Origin: an uncultured Lachnospiraceae bacterium
GTDB lineage: Bacteria; Bacillota; Clostridia; Lachnospirales; Lachnospiraceae
NCBI GenBank assembly: GCA_910588565.1
Contig: CAJUPF010000002.1
Coordinates: forward strand, 71,703-135,702
Length of the DNA: 64,000 bases
Direction of reading: 5' to 3'
Below the pieces are notes generated by a model. The model did not search any database, had not been told where the DNA came from, and saw nothing but the letters and a program-made list of their open reading frames with translations. Positions 46,648-54,390 of this stretch are shown here, piece by piece. Every line of letters starts with the position of its first letter. The stretch's first letter is position 1. Both the position numbers and the translations under genes were made by a program.

Positions 46648-46876
46648 GAAAAATAGGGACCGAACTATTCGGCGGTACCACCCTGATTCATGTATGATGC
46701 CTCCTCATACATGCGCTCAATTCTCCGTTAACGCCGGACATACGCCATACTTTCATATGGAAGCTCCAAGGCCGGTTCAAACAGGGTCAAACAGAGATCT
46801 TTCAGCATGTGATCTCCTCTCTGGGAATGCTGCTGTTTTACTAATCCTCTTCCTTGCTTCTGGGTATTTTTCTGTG
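46648..46876 (-). promoter_or_regulatory. T-box riboswitch leader of proS
   Basis: On the minus strand: a stem I base starting GGAAGAGGA (46853-46845) pairing with CTTCC, a likely specifier CCG (Pro) in GAACCGG, the T-box AGGGTGGTACCGCC (46684-46671), and a terminator CCGAATAGTTCGG followed by TCCCTATTTTT. The TGGT of the T-box would pair with an ACCA tRNA end, fitting tRNA-Pro. It would allow read-through when tRNA-Pro is uncharged. Confidence 0.9.
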
Positions 46877-46882
46877 TGGTTT

Positions 46883-46911
46883 ATTTTAGAGGGTGGAGGG
46901 AGATTTGTCAA
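46883..46911 (-). promoter_or_regulatory. Sigma-A promoter of the proS-cca operon
   Basis: On the minus strand TTGACA (46906-46911) and TAAAAT (46883-46888), spaced exactly 17 nt, just upstream of the T-box leader. Confidence 0.85.
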
Positions 46912-46952
46912 GGGGGCTTTTTACACTGTCTTTCGTTCTGTGAGCTGTTTAT

Positions 46953-47003
46953 GTTACATTTCACACTCACGCCAGTTTATGCGGTGTTTCTCATCGTCTG
47001 GCG
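46953..47003. repeat. Palindromic dispersed element, copy B (right arm lost)
   Basis: Begins GTTACATTTCACACTCACG and is recognisable to TCTGGCG, then diverges from copies at 28726 and 58538. It overlaps the 3' end of the YfhO-type gene and provides its last codons and stop. Confidence 0.75.
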
Positions 47004-49529
47004 CCTAATTCTTTTTGGCTTCTTCTTAACTGTCAGGCTGATAAAGGCTGCAAGTCCGATGCAGCCCAGGCATATCCCGGCATACAGGCCGGGCGTCCGG
47101 TAGCGGAGCAGGATTTCGTGCGTGCCTTTTGCCAGTGGCAAAGCCATGTACATCGTGTTGGCCTTGAGAAGCGGCTGCTCTTTCCCATCGACAACCGCAC
47201 GCCAGCCAGTGCTGTAGGGGATGGAAAAACACAGGATCTTATCTTTCTCCATGCTTACCCTGCCGGCCACGGTATCCGTCCCGATCGATATCTCCTGCAG
47301 CGCATCCTTTTTCAATGCACCCACCTGCCCTGGATACTCGTCCATAGGCTGGCAGAGAACCTGGATATCCTTAAACTGGTAAGTGCCTTTCCGCAGAAAA
47401 CGTATGGTAATCTGCGTCTGGGCATTTTTATGATATCCGAGATTGACAAGATAGTCTTTCTGTCCGATGTAGCATTTATGATAAGGCGTCATATAGCGCA
47501 TACGGTTATTGGATTCGTCAGATGACACGTCTATATAAAATTCATCCTTTGCATTGTCTGCAGAAATCTGCGTACCTGTAAGGAAAAGATATGTTTCAGA
47601 ATTGCTTAGCCCCTGGAACGACAAGGTGAGTTCTGCGCCCTTCTCCTTTACCTCAAAGCAGCTGCCTTGTTTTATGGAAATGTCTTTTCCGCTGGAGAGC
47701 GTATAATTTACGGACTGATCCGTATAAGCCAGCTCTGTTTCAGGTATGTCGGACGGAGGGTTCTTCTCCGCCTTGTCGAGCACAATGCCCTGCAGCAGCG
47801 CCTGCTGGCGTTTTTGCGGGGGTAATTGCTCGTAGGTTTCATAGGGGATTTGCGATTCATAGCTGTAAGCAAGGGGAAGCGCATATTGGTTCTCATAAAT
47901 TTCAAATACCTTGCCGGGGCCTAAAGAAACGGCGTCTATGAGGCGGTAGCCGTAGGGCATATAGTTTGAGTCCTTTCTTGCAAAATATTTCACGCCGGCA
48001 AGCGCATCCAAAAACGTCCTGTGGTCGAGATCCCTGTAATGGAAAGAAATAAAGTTTTTAAGCGCCATCTCCTTTAAGTACTGCGCAATGTTGGGAGTTT
48101 CCAGGCTCCAGTAAAACTGAATTCCATTTACACCAATCGGGACAGCCGTATTCAACATGTCAAAGCTATCCATTTCCAGCCTGCAAAAATCCTCTTCCTG
48201 TGGGGCGGCCCGTTTGACGGCCTCTGGCGCAGTCGCCATGATTTTGCCAAGCGCCGTGCCGGATTCTGAAAATTTAGACGCCAGGTTTTTGCCGTCCGGG
48301 CCAAACAGGCCATATCCGTTCAGGCAAATATGAAGAAGCGCCGCAGCCAGCAGGCAGCAGGAAAGGACGCGGGGGCTGTATTTTTTGCAAAGCCGCATCG
48401 CGTCGTCCCATGCGGTAACAAAAATAAAAATGACAAGGAACGCGTACATAAAGCACCAGCGGTTAGCCACATAAGAAAATCCGTTCATCGCGCTTCCAAA
48501 AAAAGGGAACATGAGCATCCCGGTTGTGAGGAGAAACGAGATTTTCAATGCGGCATGCTTTTTTCGTGCAAACAAAAAGAGAATCCCAAAAAGCGCCGGG
48601 AAAGCGAAGCCCAATAATGTCCATGCGTAACCTACCGAGAGCCCTTTTGCAGAGATAAACGTCCGCAGGAAATACTGGTAATAGGAAGGATCGTAAAGCA
48701 TTGCATAAAGCGGCTTTTCAGCGGTTCTGCCGGAACCGGAAAACTGGATAAGGACCGGCAGCAGGATCGGGGCCGACATACATACGCCCACAATGGCATA
48801 ACCGGCAAAACGCAGGATCACAAACGCCATTTCTTTGAAGATATGCGTATGGGGAAATGTAAAGAAACGGACGGCCACATAAAAACATACGCCAAGCGCC
48901 AGCATATAGAAAAAATAGAAATTGCTGACAGCAGACAAGCATACCATAAAAATAAACAAGCCGGGCTTCTTACGCCGGAAGATGCGCTCCGCCCCCACAA
49001 ACAGCAGCGGGAGATAAATCATGGGGTTAGCAAAAAATGGGTGGCGCGTACCGGCATGGAGCATATACCCGCAGAAGATATAGCAAAAAGCGCCGATCAG
49101 GGCGGATTTTTTGCTTTTTTTCATGCAAAAGCAATAACAGCTAAAGCTGATGCCTGACAGATATATGCGCAGCAGGATCAGAAAGCCGTACAGATATTCC
49201 GTATATTTGGGAGCCACAAAAATGCTCAGCAGATTGAGCGGATCGCCAAGGACATAGTAATGAAATGTCGTAATAATATCAGCGCCGTAGCCGATATTAA
49301 AGTTCCACAAAGGGATTTCAAAGGTGTGCCGGAATAAGATATTTTTCAGGATTTCACGTCCCCACTGCCCCAGGTAAACCAGGGCGACATAATGCTGGCG
49401 CAATCCGTCAGAACTGTAAATAAGTCCTTTCCCGCCTGCAATATAGGCAGAAAAAACAGCCGGAACAGCAAGCAAAAACAAAACGGTGTAGATCATATAG
49501 TATTTTGCATATTTCTTAATAGCATCCAT
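46977..49529 (-). CDS. YfhO-family polytopic membrane protein
   Basis: 850 residues. About 12-13 membrane segments in the first 430 residues with YfhO features (SSDGLRQHYVALVYLGQWGREI; WNFNIGYGADIITTFHYY; ANRWCFMYAFLVIF), then an extracytoplasmic beta-rich part (about 440-810; IPYSTGWRAVVDGKEQ) and a last membrane segment. In Bacillus and Listeria YfhO proteins glycosylate lipoteichoic acid. The last residues (about RQTMRNTA) are coded by a dispersed repeat, so the native C-terminus may be altered. GCGAGGAG precedes the start. Confidence 0.88.
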   Translation of the reverse strand: MDAIKKYAKYYMIYTVLFLLAVPAVFSAYIAGGKGLIYSSDGLRQHYVALVYLGQWGREILKNILFRHTFEIPLWNFNIGYGADIITTFHYYVLGDPLNLLSIFVAPKYTEYLYGFLILLRIYLSGISFSCYCFCMKKSKKSALIGAFCYIFCGYMLHAGTRHPFFANPMIYLPLLFVGAERIFRRKKPGLFIFMVCLSAVSNFYFFYMLALGVCFYVAVRFFTFPHTHIFKEMAFVILRFAGYAIVGVCMSAPILLPVLIQFSGSGRTAEKPLYAMLYDPSYYQYFLRTFISAKGLSVGYAWTLLGFAFPALFGILFLFARKKHAALKISFLLTTGMLMFPFFGSAMNGFSYVANRWCFMYAFLVIFIFVTAWDDAMRLCKKYSPRVLSCCLLAAALLHICLNGYGLFGPDGKNLASKFSESGTALGKIMATAPEAVKRAAPQEEDFCRLEMDSFDMLNTAVPIGVNGIQFYWSLETPNIAQYLKEMALKNFISFHYRDLDHRTFLDALAGVKYFARKDSNYMPYGYRLIDAVSLGPGKVFEIYENQYALPLAYSYESQIPYETYEQLPPQKRQQALLQGIVLDKAEKNPPSDIPETELAYTDQSVNYTLSSGKDISIKQGSCFEVKEKGAELTLSFQGLSNSETYLFLTGTQISADNAKDEFYIDVSSDESNNRMRYMTPYHKCYIGQKDYLVNLGYHKNAQTQITIRFLRKGTYQFKDIQVLCQPMDEYPGQVGALKKDALQEISIGTDTVAGRVSMEKDKILCFSIPYSTGWRAVVDGKEQPLLKANTMYMALPLAKGTHEILLRYRTPGLYAGICLGCIGLAAFISLTVKKKPKRIRRQTMRNTA

Positions 49530-49650
49530 AAAATAATTCTCCTCGCTTCCTTATTCATACGTCTGTCCTGTCCATTCATTTCAGGCCGGCCAATGATTCC
49601 ACAGGGCGCATAATAAAGCAGTCGGGCGACTTTTTTATTGTCCAATCTGC

Positions 49651-49695
49651 AAAAACAGGCAGCAGGGCTCCCATGAAAGGAAAGCCCGCTGTCTG
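49651..49695 (-). terminator. Terminator behind the 435-residue BspA-like gene
   Basis: On the minus strand CAGACAGCGGGCT pairs with AGCCCTGCTGCCTG and is followed by TTTTTG. The rest of 49530-49704 shows nothing else. Confidence 0.8.
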
Positions 49696-49704
49696 GAATC
49701 TAAA

Positions 49705-51012
49705 CTATATTGCATCTTCTGTTTTAAAGGTATCAAAGCCGTATATATCATCATATCTGCCATGGTCTTTATACCACTGTCTGTAAATTTCCGCAGATCC
49801 TTCCGGCACATAGACATGTGTAAAAGCAGGTGGGGCGACATCCTCTTTCGCGCCTTCCCCCCTTACCAGTTCCGGCGGTTTTTCTCCGGTAAAATATATG
49901 CGTTCTGCTTTGATAAACCCATAGTCAGCAACTGTCTTCAAATTTTTCGGATATACAACCTTTAACAGAATTTCCCCTCTGACATTCCATCCCACTATAC
50001 CTCGATCGCTTGTCAGTTTCTCCACCTGATCCGAAATATAAAGATTGCCTGTTTCATCCGGAATCGCTACAGTAAGGCTTTTATCTGTCTTATTATAAAT
50101 GCACTGGCCCTCCTTCGCATATACGCTGTTTTTATCATCCAGCGTTACATTTTTGATGCAGACGCTTTGGCTGCTATACGGAGTTGAAAAAGCGTCACCT
50201 TCAATTTTTTTCACGGAAGCAGGGACATGTACCGTTGCGGAAGTACAGTTGCCAAACGCAAATGGTTTAATGCTTTTGATGCCATCTGGAATCTTAAGTG
50301 TCTTTTTAGACGCCGGCGCCAAAATCAGCTCTTTTTTCTTTTTCGTAATCAAATACTTGCCTTTGCTCTGATATGTTTTGTTTTTTGATGAAACCCTGAT
50401 GTCCGTAAGCTTTGTACAATTATAGAATGCAAACTCATCCAGGCTGTTCAGTCCTGCCGAAAGCTCAACTTTTTTTAAATTATTACATCGGAAAAATGTA
50501 TATTTCCCCAATGTTTTGACAGATTTGGGGATTTTCACCGCCTTGATGGAATGCATATTACTAAAACACGCCGGCTGGATAATTTTTACCGTATTTGGTA
50601 TCTCCAGTTTTTTTATGCGGTCTATCTTATATTTTACTCCTCCGACATAATCGTCAACATTCCAGGGTCTCGCTGAAAAACCAAAGATATCATAAAACGG
50701 ATCTTCTCCCCCTTCTCTTGTCTCCCTGCTGCCAAGACGGGTGACTTTTTTATTGTCCAGTTTGGAAGGGATGGAAAGTTTGCTGCAGTTTTTACCGCTT
50801 TTTAAATCGATTTTATAAATCCATGCTTCCTTCTGGTTCTTCGACGGATATGCGTAATAAGTAAATGCTCCGGATGTTTTCTGAACCGTCTTTTTAAAGT
50901 TCCATAAATTGCCCTGATATTCCTTTGTCTTTGCATTTGCAATGCCAGGAACAAAGAGTACTGCAAGCAGTATGAGAAGTACTGCGGGCAATCTTTTTCT
51001 TATTTTTTTCAT
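49705..51012 (-). CDS. Secreted BspA-type leucine-rich repeat protein
   Basis: 435 residues with a signal peptide (IANAKTKEY). LRR_5/BspA repeats run through the middle, each with a LxxIxIPxSVKxIxxxAFxxC pattern: KKLEIPNTVKIIQPACFSN, AVKIPKSVKTLGKYTFFRC, VELSAGLNSLDEFAFYNC. The end is not repeat-like (YVPEGSAEIYRQWYKDHG). Such proteins are surface or secreted binders of unknown target. AAGGAGGTCATAATT precedes the start; it lies 24 bp behind the frameshifted gene and probably shares its transcript. Confidence 0.87.
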   Translation of the reverse strand: MKKIRKRLPAVLLILLAVLFVPGIANAKTKEYQGNLWNFKKTVQKTSGAFTYYAYPSKNQKEAWIYKIDLKSGKNCSKLSIPSKLDNKKVTRLGSRETREGGEDPFYDIFGFSARPWNVDDYVGGVKYKIDRIKKLEIPNTVKIIQPACFSNMHSIKAVKIPKSVKTLGKYTFFRCNNLKKVELSAGLNSLDEFAFYNCTKLTDIRVSSKNKTYQSKGKYLITKKKKELILAPASKKTLKIPDGIKSIKPFAFGNCTSATVHVPASVKKIEGDAFSTPYSSQSVCIKNVTLDDKNSVYAKEGQCIYNKTDKSLTVAIPDETGNLYISDQVEKLTSDRGIVGWNVRGEILLKVVYPKNLKTVADYGFIKAERIYFTGEKPPELVRGEGAKEDVAPPAFTHVYVPEGSAEIYRQWYKDHGRYDDIYGFDTFKTEDAI

Positions 51013-51036
51013 AGAATTATGACCTCCTTGAAAATT

Positions 51037-51933
51037 TTAACTTCTTTTTTTATAGTTATCAATATTTGCCTCTGAAAGAACTGCGCCGGAATATCCGTTT
51101 GCATTCAGATATTTTTTCAGCCTGACCATCTTAAAAGTTGTCTTTTCTGTATAATGATTCTTAAATGTTTTCAGAAATTCTTCTCCGTCAAGCATTATAT
51201 CATCCTTCAATGACTGCATACTGTAAGCCACAGCTTTTCCTGCCAGTTTATATCGACTGGCATAATAATCAGTATTATCAGCATACTGATGTGCATCCGG
51301 ATTAGAATGATCGATCAAGTACCCGTCTTTTGTCGTTGTCGAATGAGCAAATGCATCGGTCATCGAATGCATCGGTCATCGAATGCATAGCACAGCCATA
51401 CAGAAAATACTTACGGTTTGCTTTTGTATCTGCAACGCCTAATTTGCTAAAAATAGACGCCTTTTTACTATTAAATTTCTTAATATCTGCCTTTACCTTA
51501 TTAAATACAGTTTGATTGATTCCCCATATACTGGAATAATCTGTAAAACCTGATAAACTTCCGCCTTCCAGAGCAACTGATGTAATCAATTCACAAACTG
51601 CAGCATAATTAATATCTGTCTTTGTCCCATTTTCAGTATAGTCAAAACATCCATGCCACCATCTGTGTTTTCTTTTAACGCCATTACTATCGGTATAATG
51701 CCAGCCTATGGTATCATGATCAGGATATACTCTTCTTCCACAATACTGTCACTGACTTCATCCGCCACCTGTTCATAAACCGTTTCGTCCTCTGCCAGAA
51801 TAACGTACTGTTTTTCCCCCTGTGTTTCATCCAATGGTTCCTGCGCGTATACCGAAACCTCATATTTTCCGATAATAGAAACCATCATCACTGCCGCCAA
51901 TGTTCCTGCTAAAAATCTTCTGCGTTTTGTCAT
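51037..51933 (-). pseudogene. Frameshifted secreted protein resembling zinc-dependent phospholipase C
   Basis: Three overlapping frames together give about 292 residues. Frame one (51933 to about 51725) has a good GGGGGAAAATT site and signal peptide (MTKRRRFLAGTLAAVMM). An extra TA in GAGTATATCC (about 51730) shifts to frame two (VYPDHDTIGWHYTDSNG; KRKHRWWHGCFDY). A 16-bp tandem duplication (51357-51388) shifts back to frame one (MHSMTDAFAHSTTTKDG; IDHSNPDAHQYADNTDYY; the C-terminus stops at 51037). The two shifts sum to 18, so both ends are in register. His/Asp spacing (HxxxD...H...HxxxD) recalls the zinc site of bacterial phospholipase C; that family call is tentative. Confidence 0.75.
51357..51388. 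repeat. 16-bp tandem duplication that breaks the reading frame
   Basis: CGGTCATCGAATGCAT occurs twice in a row (51357-51372, 51373-51388). Removing one copy joins LYGCAMHSMTDAF to AHSTTTKDG in one frame. Confidence 0.9.
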
Positions 51934-52027
51934 AATTTTCCCCCTTGTAAAATTTTAATATTTTAATTTTTCTACAATATTAGTATATTATGAACAACGC
52001 ATTATGTCAATACTATTAATGTGCATT

Positions 52028-52261
52028 TTAAACAGGAATCCAATCGCCTACCCACTTATGTTTTGTAGAATTATACAAACGTTTATACTGTTTGCCATCA
52101 ATTATTGTATACCGCCAGTATAATTTATCTGCCATCGGCTGGATTTCCTGAACTGAAGCTGCAGCAACAGGTTCTGTATCATAACCCATTGTTCTTAACA
52201 TAAATAAAAGCAAAAACAACAGCATACATTTTCTAAACAATCGTTTCTTATTCAGTTTCAA
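52028..52261 (-). CDS. Small secreted protein of unknown function, TTG start
   Basis: 77 residues from a TTG at 52261, 8 nt behind GGAGGG and overlapping the blaR1-like gene by 14 nt. It has a basic start (KLNKKRLFRK), a strongly hydrophobic stretch (MLLFLLLFML), a likely cleavage after VAAA, and a mature part of about 45 residues rich in aromatics and Lys/Arg (DKLYWRYTIIDGKQYKRLYN...WVGDWIPV). I do not recognise the family. Encoded directly after a BlaR1-type membrane protease, it could be an output or a ligand of that system. Confidence 0.65.
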   Translation of the reverse strand: MKLNKKRLFRKCMLLFLLLFMLRTMGYDTEPVAAASVQEIQPMADKLYWRYTIIDGKQYKRLYNSTKHKWVGDWIPV

Positions 52262-53408
52262 TTCCCATTCCCTCCTTATAAACTGGAATCCCTTCATTAA
52301 AGTATTCCAGAGAATCCTCTGTCGATACAAATTCACCTTCCAGATAAAAATCATACCTCCCATCTTCCCGCTTAATAAAATACGCATTGTCTGCTCCTGG
52401 ACTGGTCACACCAATCATATCTTCCGGATGCTCATAATATGGCTCAAAGATATACACATAAGACAGCACAAACAATGCCACAACCCCAGATAAAAATACC
52501 GCTCTCCCAACCTTATACGAAAGCTTTTTTTCTTCTTTCAGCAGCACCTGAAACCTCTGCTTTAATTCCGAGGAAGATTCCCCGCAGAATGGAACCGCAC
52601 GCACTGATCCGGCAAAGCGGTTTTTTCCGGTCACAGACTTAGTAACTGAAAGCAGGCAGCTTAAGTATTCGGCCTTCTGTTCCGGTTCTTTTGCTATCGA
52701 CCGATCCACACGCATTTCCAGCAGCGTATCCACTTTCCGCCACAGGAAATGGCAGAGCGGATTCCACCAGTACAGGATGCGGAGTCCCCTGACAAATAGC
52801 TTTATGTACAGATCATAATGAAGATAATGCGACGCCTCATGGCGCAGTACATAATACAGTTCCATTTCGTCCAGTTCCATTCCCTCCGGCAAAAATATGC
52901 ATGGCTTTAAAAATCCATAGACAAACGGGCTGTCACAATCAGGAAACAGGCATACCCTGATCCGCCGCAGCCTTGGAAACTCGTCCCGAATCTGCTCAAA
53001 TGCCTGTCTCGCGTCTGAAAAAGGCGGAACCTCCCTGCTGTCTGCCATTACCATCGCCGCAAAGCTCCGTTCTTCTCTTACAAACCTGACAAATTCAACG
53101 ACAGCCCCAGCCATCCATGCTATCACGATAAAAGACCAGACAGAAAGCCTATCTCCAAAAAAATGCCCCACCGGGATTGCGCCCACAATCAAAGCCGGCG
53201 TACCTGTAAAATTAATATTGTGTGACAAAAACAAAAGCTCATACGGAAACATCATACGCAGCATAATCAGGGCAACCACCATGCCAATCGCTGAAATCCC
53301 AAACTTTGAAACCATGCCCTGCCTTCTGAACAGCAGATACAGAAACAGTATCATCAGATTGGAAAAAAGAACCGCCATATAGAACGATTCAAATGTAAAT
53401 TGAACCAT
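52248..53408 (-). CDS. BlaR1-like M56 membrane metalloprotease lacking a penicillin-binding sensor
   Basis: 386 residues. Membrane segments near 8-25, 38-52, 100-115 and about 300-317 enclose an M56 peptidase domain with zinc motif LRHEASHYLHYDLYIK (HExxH-like HEASH, about 188-192). BlaR1/MecR1 of staphylococci have about 585 residues with a C-terminal beta-lactam-binding domain; here only about 75 residues follow the last membrane segment (YFIKREDGRYDFYLEGEF; FNEGIPVYKEG) and no SxxK or KTG motif is seen. The signal is therefore something else. It would cleave or inactivate the adjacent BlaI-type repressor. Confidence 0.85.
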   Translation of the reverse strand: MVQFTFESFYMAVLFSNLMILFLYLLFRRQGMVSKFGISAIGMVVALIMLRMMFPYELLFLSHNINFTGTPALIVGAIPVGHFFGDRLSVWSFIVIAWMAGAVVEFVRFVREERSFAAMVMADSREVPPFSDARQAFEQIRDEFPRLRRIRVCLFPDCDSPFVYGFLKPCIFLPEGMELDEMELYYVLRHEASHYLHYDLYIKLFVRGLRILYWWNPLCHFLWRKVDTLLEMRVDRSIAKEPEQKAEYLSCLLSVTKSVTGKNRFAGSVRAVPFCGESSSELKQRFQVLLKEEKKLSYKVGRAVFLSGVVALFVLSYVYIFEPYYEHPEDMIGVTSPGADNAYFIKREDGRYDFYLEGEFVSTEDSLEYFNEGIPVYKEGMGIETE

Positions 53409-53447
53409 ACCTTCTCCTCCTATTTACCACATAGTTTCCCTGCCGCT

Positions 53448-53480
53448 TTATGTAAGCCTGCCTGGAAATTCCAGTCCCAT
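53448..53480 (-). CDS. Possible 10-codon leader peptide before the blaR1-like gene
   Basis: ATG at 53480 follows a very strong site (GGGAGGTGATGATT) and gives MGLEFPGRLT then TAA. It includes a small palindrome CTGGAATTTCCAG. The main gene starts 39 nt later with its own AGGAGG. It could be a translated leader; no conservation data are available here. Confidence 0.4.
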   Translation of the reverse strand: MGLEFPGRLT

Positions 53481-53512
53481 AATCATCACCTCCCTGCGCA
53501 ATCAATATTTTG

Positions 53513-53555
53513 ATATATCTATTTTGCAGATATATTTTCCAGCAAGGTTATTATA
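53513..53555 (-). promoter_or_regulatory. Promoter and candidate operator of the blaR1-like gene
   Basis: A minus-strand TATAAT lies at 53550-53555 without a good -35. About 8 nt past the expected start is a perfect inverted repeat ATATATCT-N7-AGATATAT (53513-53535), a plausible binding site for the BlaI-type repressor. The rest of the 53409-53773 gap has the leader peptide and a palindrome at 53608. Confidence 0.5.
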
Positions 53556-53607
53556 ACATAAATCACAGGATATAGCTACTGCAAATGCAAAATTTACATC
53601 TAAAATA

Positions 53608-53633
53608 GTAACAGTTCAGCCTGCAGCTGTTAC
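53608..53633. repeat. Palindrome of the AACAGTTC family
   Basis: GTAACAG and CTGTTAC enclose TTCAGCCTGCAG, close to the perfect form GTAACAGTTCAGCCTGAACTGTTAC-like element at 38254 and the split one at 42467. It lies between blaI and blaR1-like genes. Confidence 0.55.
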
Positions 53634-53773
53634 CTAACATACTGTTTGCAGAATGCCGTTTATTTGCAATGCCAGTAACTTTGGCGGAATATACCTGTAT
53701 ACTGTGGCAAAATCAGACAAAAAAGGCGGCAGTTTCCATACAGAAACCCGGCGCCCTTCTTTTTCTCCCTTAC

Positions 53774-54187
53774 CTACTTTATATGTTCCCTCTTATACTG
53801 TTCCAGCATTTCTTCCATCTTATCAATCTCATGTTCTATATCCGCGGAATTGTCTACCGTCCCTAGGAGCGCCTCCATGACGGAACTTACAGGTACGCGC
53901 TTCTTCATAGTACCATACCGTCCGCAAAATCCGGAGATTTCAAAATCCGCTTCAGACATCACCGGGCGGTAGCTGCGGCTTAATACCGTGCCGCTATAGA
54001 CGATCTTATCCACCTCAATCAAGTTGCTTTTTAAAAGCTTCCGCAATACCGCCTGTACGGTATTCATGGTAAGCCCCTTACCCCCGCTGACAATCTGCGC
54101 AGCCGTCATAGATTCATCACTGTTCCACAGAATATGCAGAATGTCCTTATCTCTCCTTGTAAGATTGTCTGGTATTTCCATTCCCAT
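53774..54187 (-). CDS. BlaI/MecI-family transcriptional repressor
   Basis: 137 residues from ATG 54187, 8 nt behind GGAGG (a GTG at 54196 overlaps the site). Winged helix at the N-terminus (LTRRDKDILHILWNSDESMTA; TMNTVQAVLRKLLKSNLIEV) and a helical dimerisation part at the C-terminus, typical of penicillinase repressors. It would repress its own gene and the blaR1-like operon until cleaved or inactivated through the M56 protease. It is monocistronic or leads the operon with a 365-bp gap. Confidence 0.92.
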   Translation of the reverse strand: MGMEIPDNLTRRDKDILHILWNSDESMTAAQIVSGGKGLTMNTVQAVLRKLLKSNLIEVDKIVYSGTVLSRSYRPVMSEADFEISGFCGRYGTMKKRVPVSSVMEALLGTVDNSADIEHEIDKMEEMLEQYKREHIK

Positions 54188-54240
54188 AACTTTCACCTCC
54201 TACTGGTTTTCATTTTCATACGCCTGTTTCACAATCCTAT

Positions 54241-54280
54241 CTAAGGAACTGTTAAGAAATAAGTCTTTACAGTTCCTTAG
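54241..54280. promoter_or_regulatory. 12-bp inverted repeat at the blaI start region
   Basis: CTAAGGAACTGT and ACAGTTCCTTAG are perfect 12-bp arms with a 16-nt spacer. They lie just behind a minus-strand TATAAT (54289-54294), as the other inverted repeat does for the blaR1-like gene, so this may be the autoregulatory site or a leader hairpin. Confidence 0.5.
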
Positions 54281-54390
54281 GCAAACCCATTATATCACAA
54301 GCCATAAAATAATGCTACCAAAAATACAGAGTTTGTATATGAAATACTATACCTGGGTTATGTTTTATGGGCAGGGGAATGACTCACGCC

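Noticed and set aside
52248..54187. Beta-lactam resistance operon
   Set aside because: The BlaR1-like protein has no penicillin-binding domain and no beta-lactamase or PBP2a gene is near, so a resistance role is not supported.
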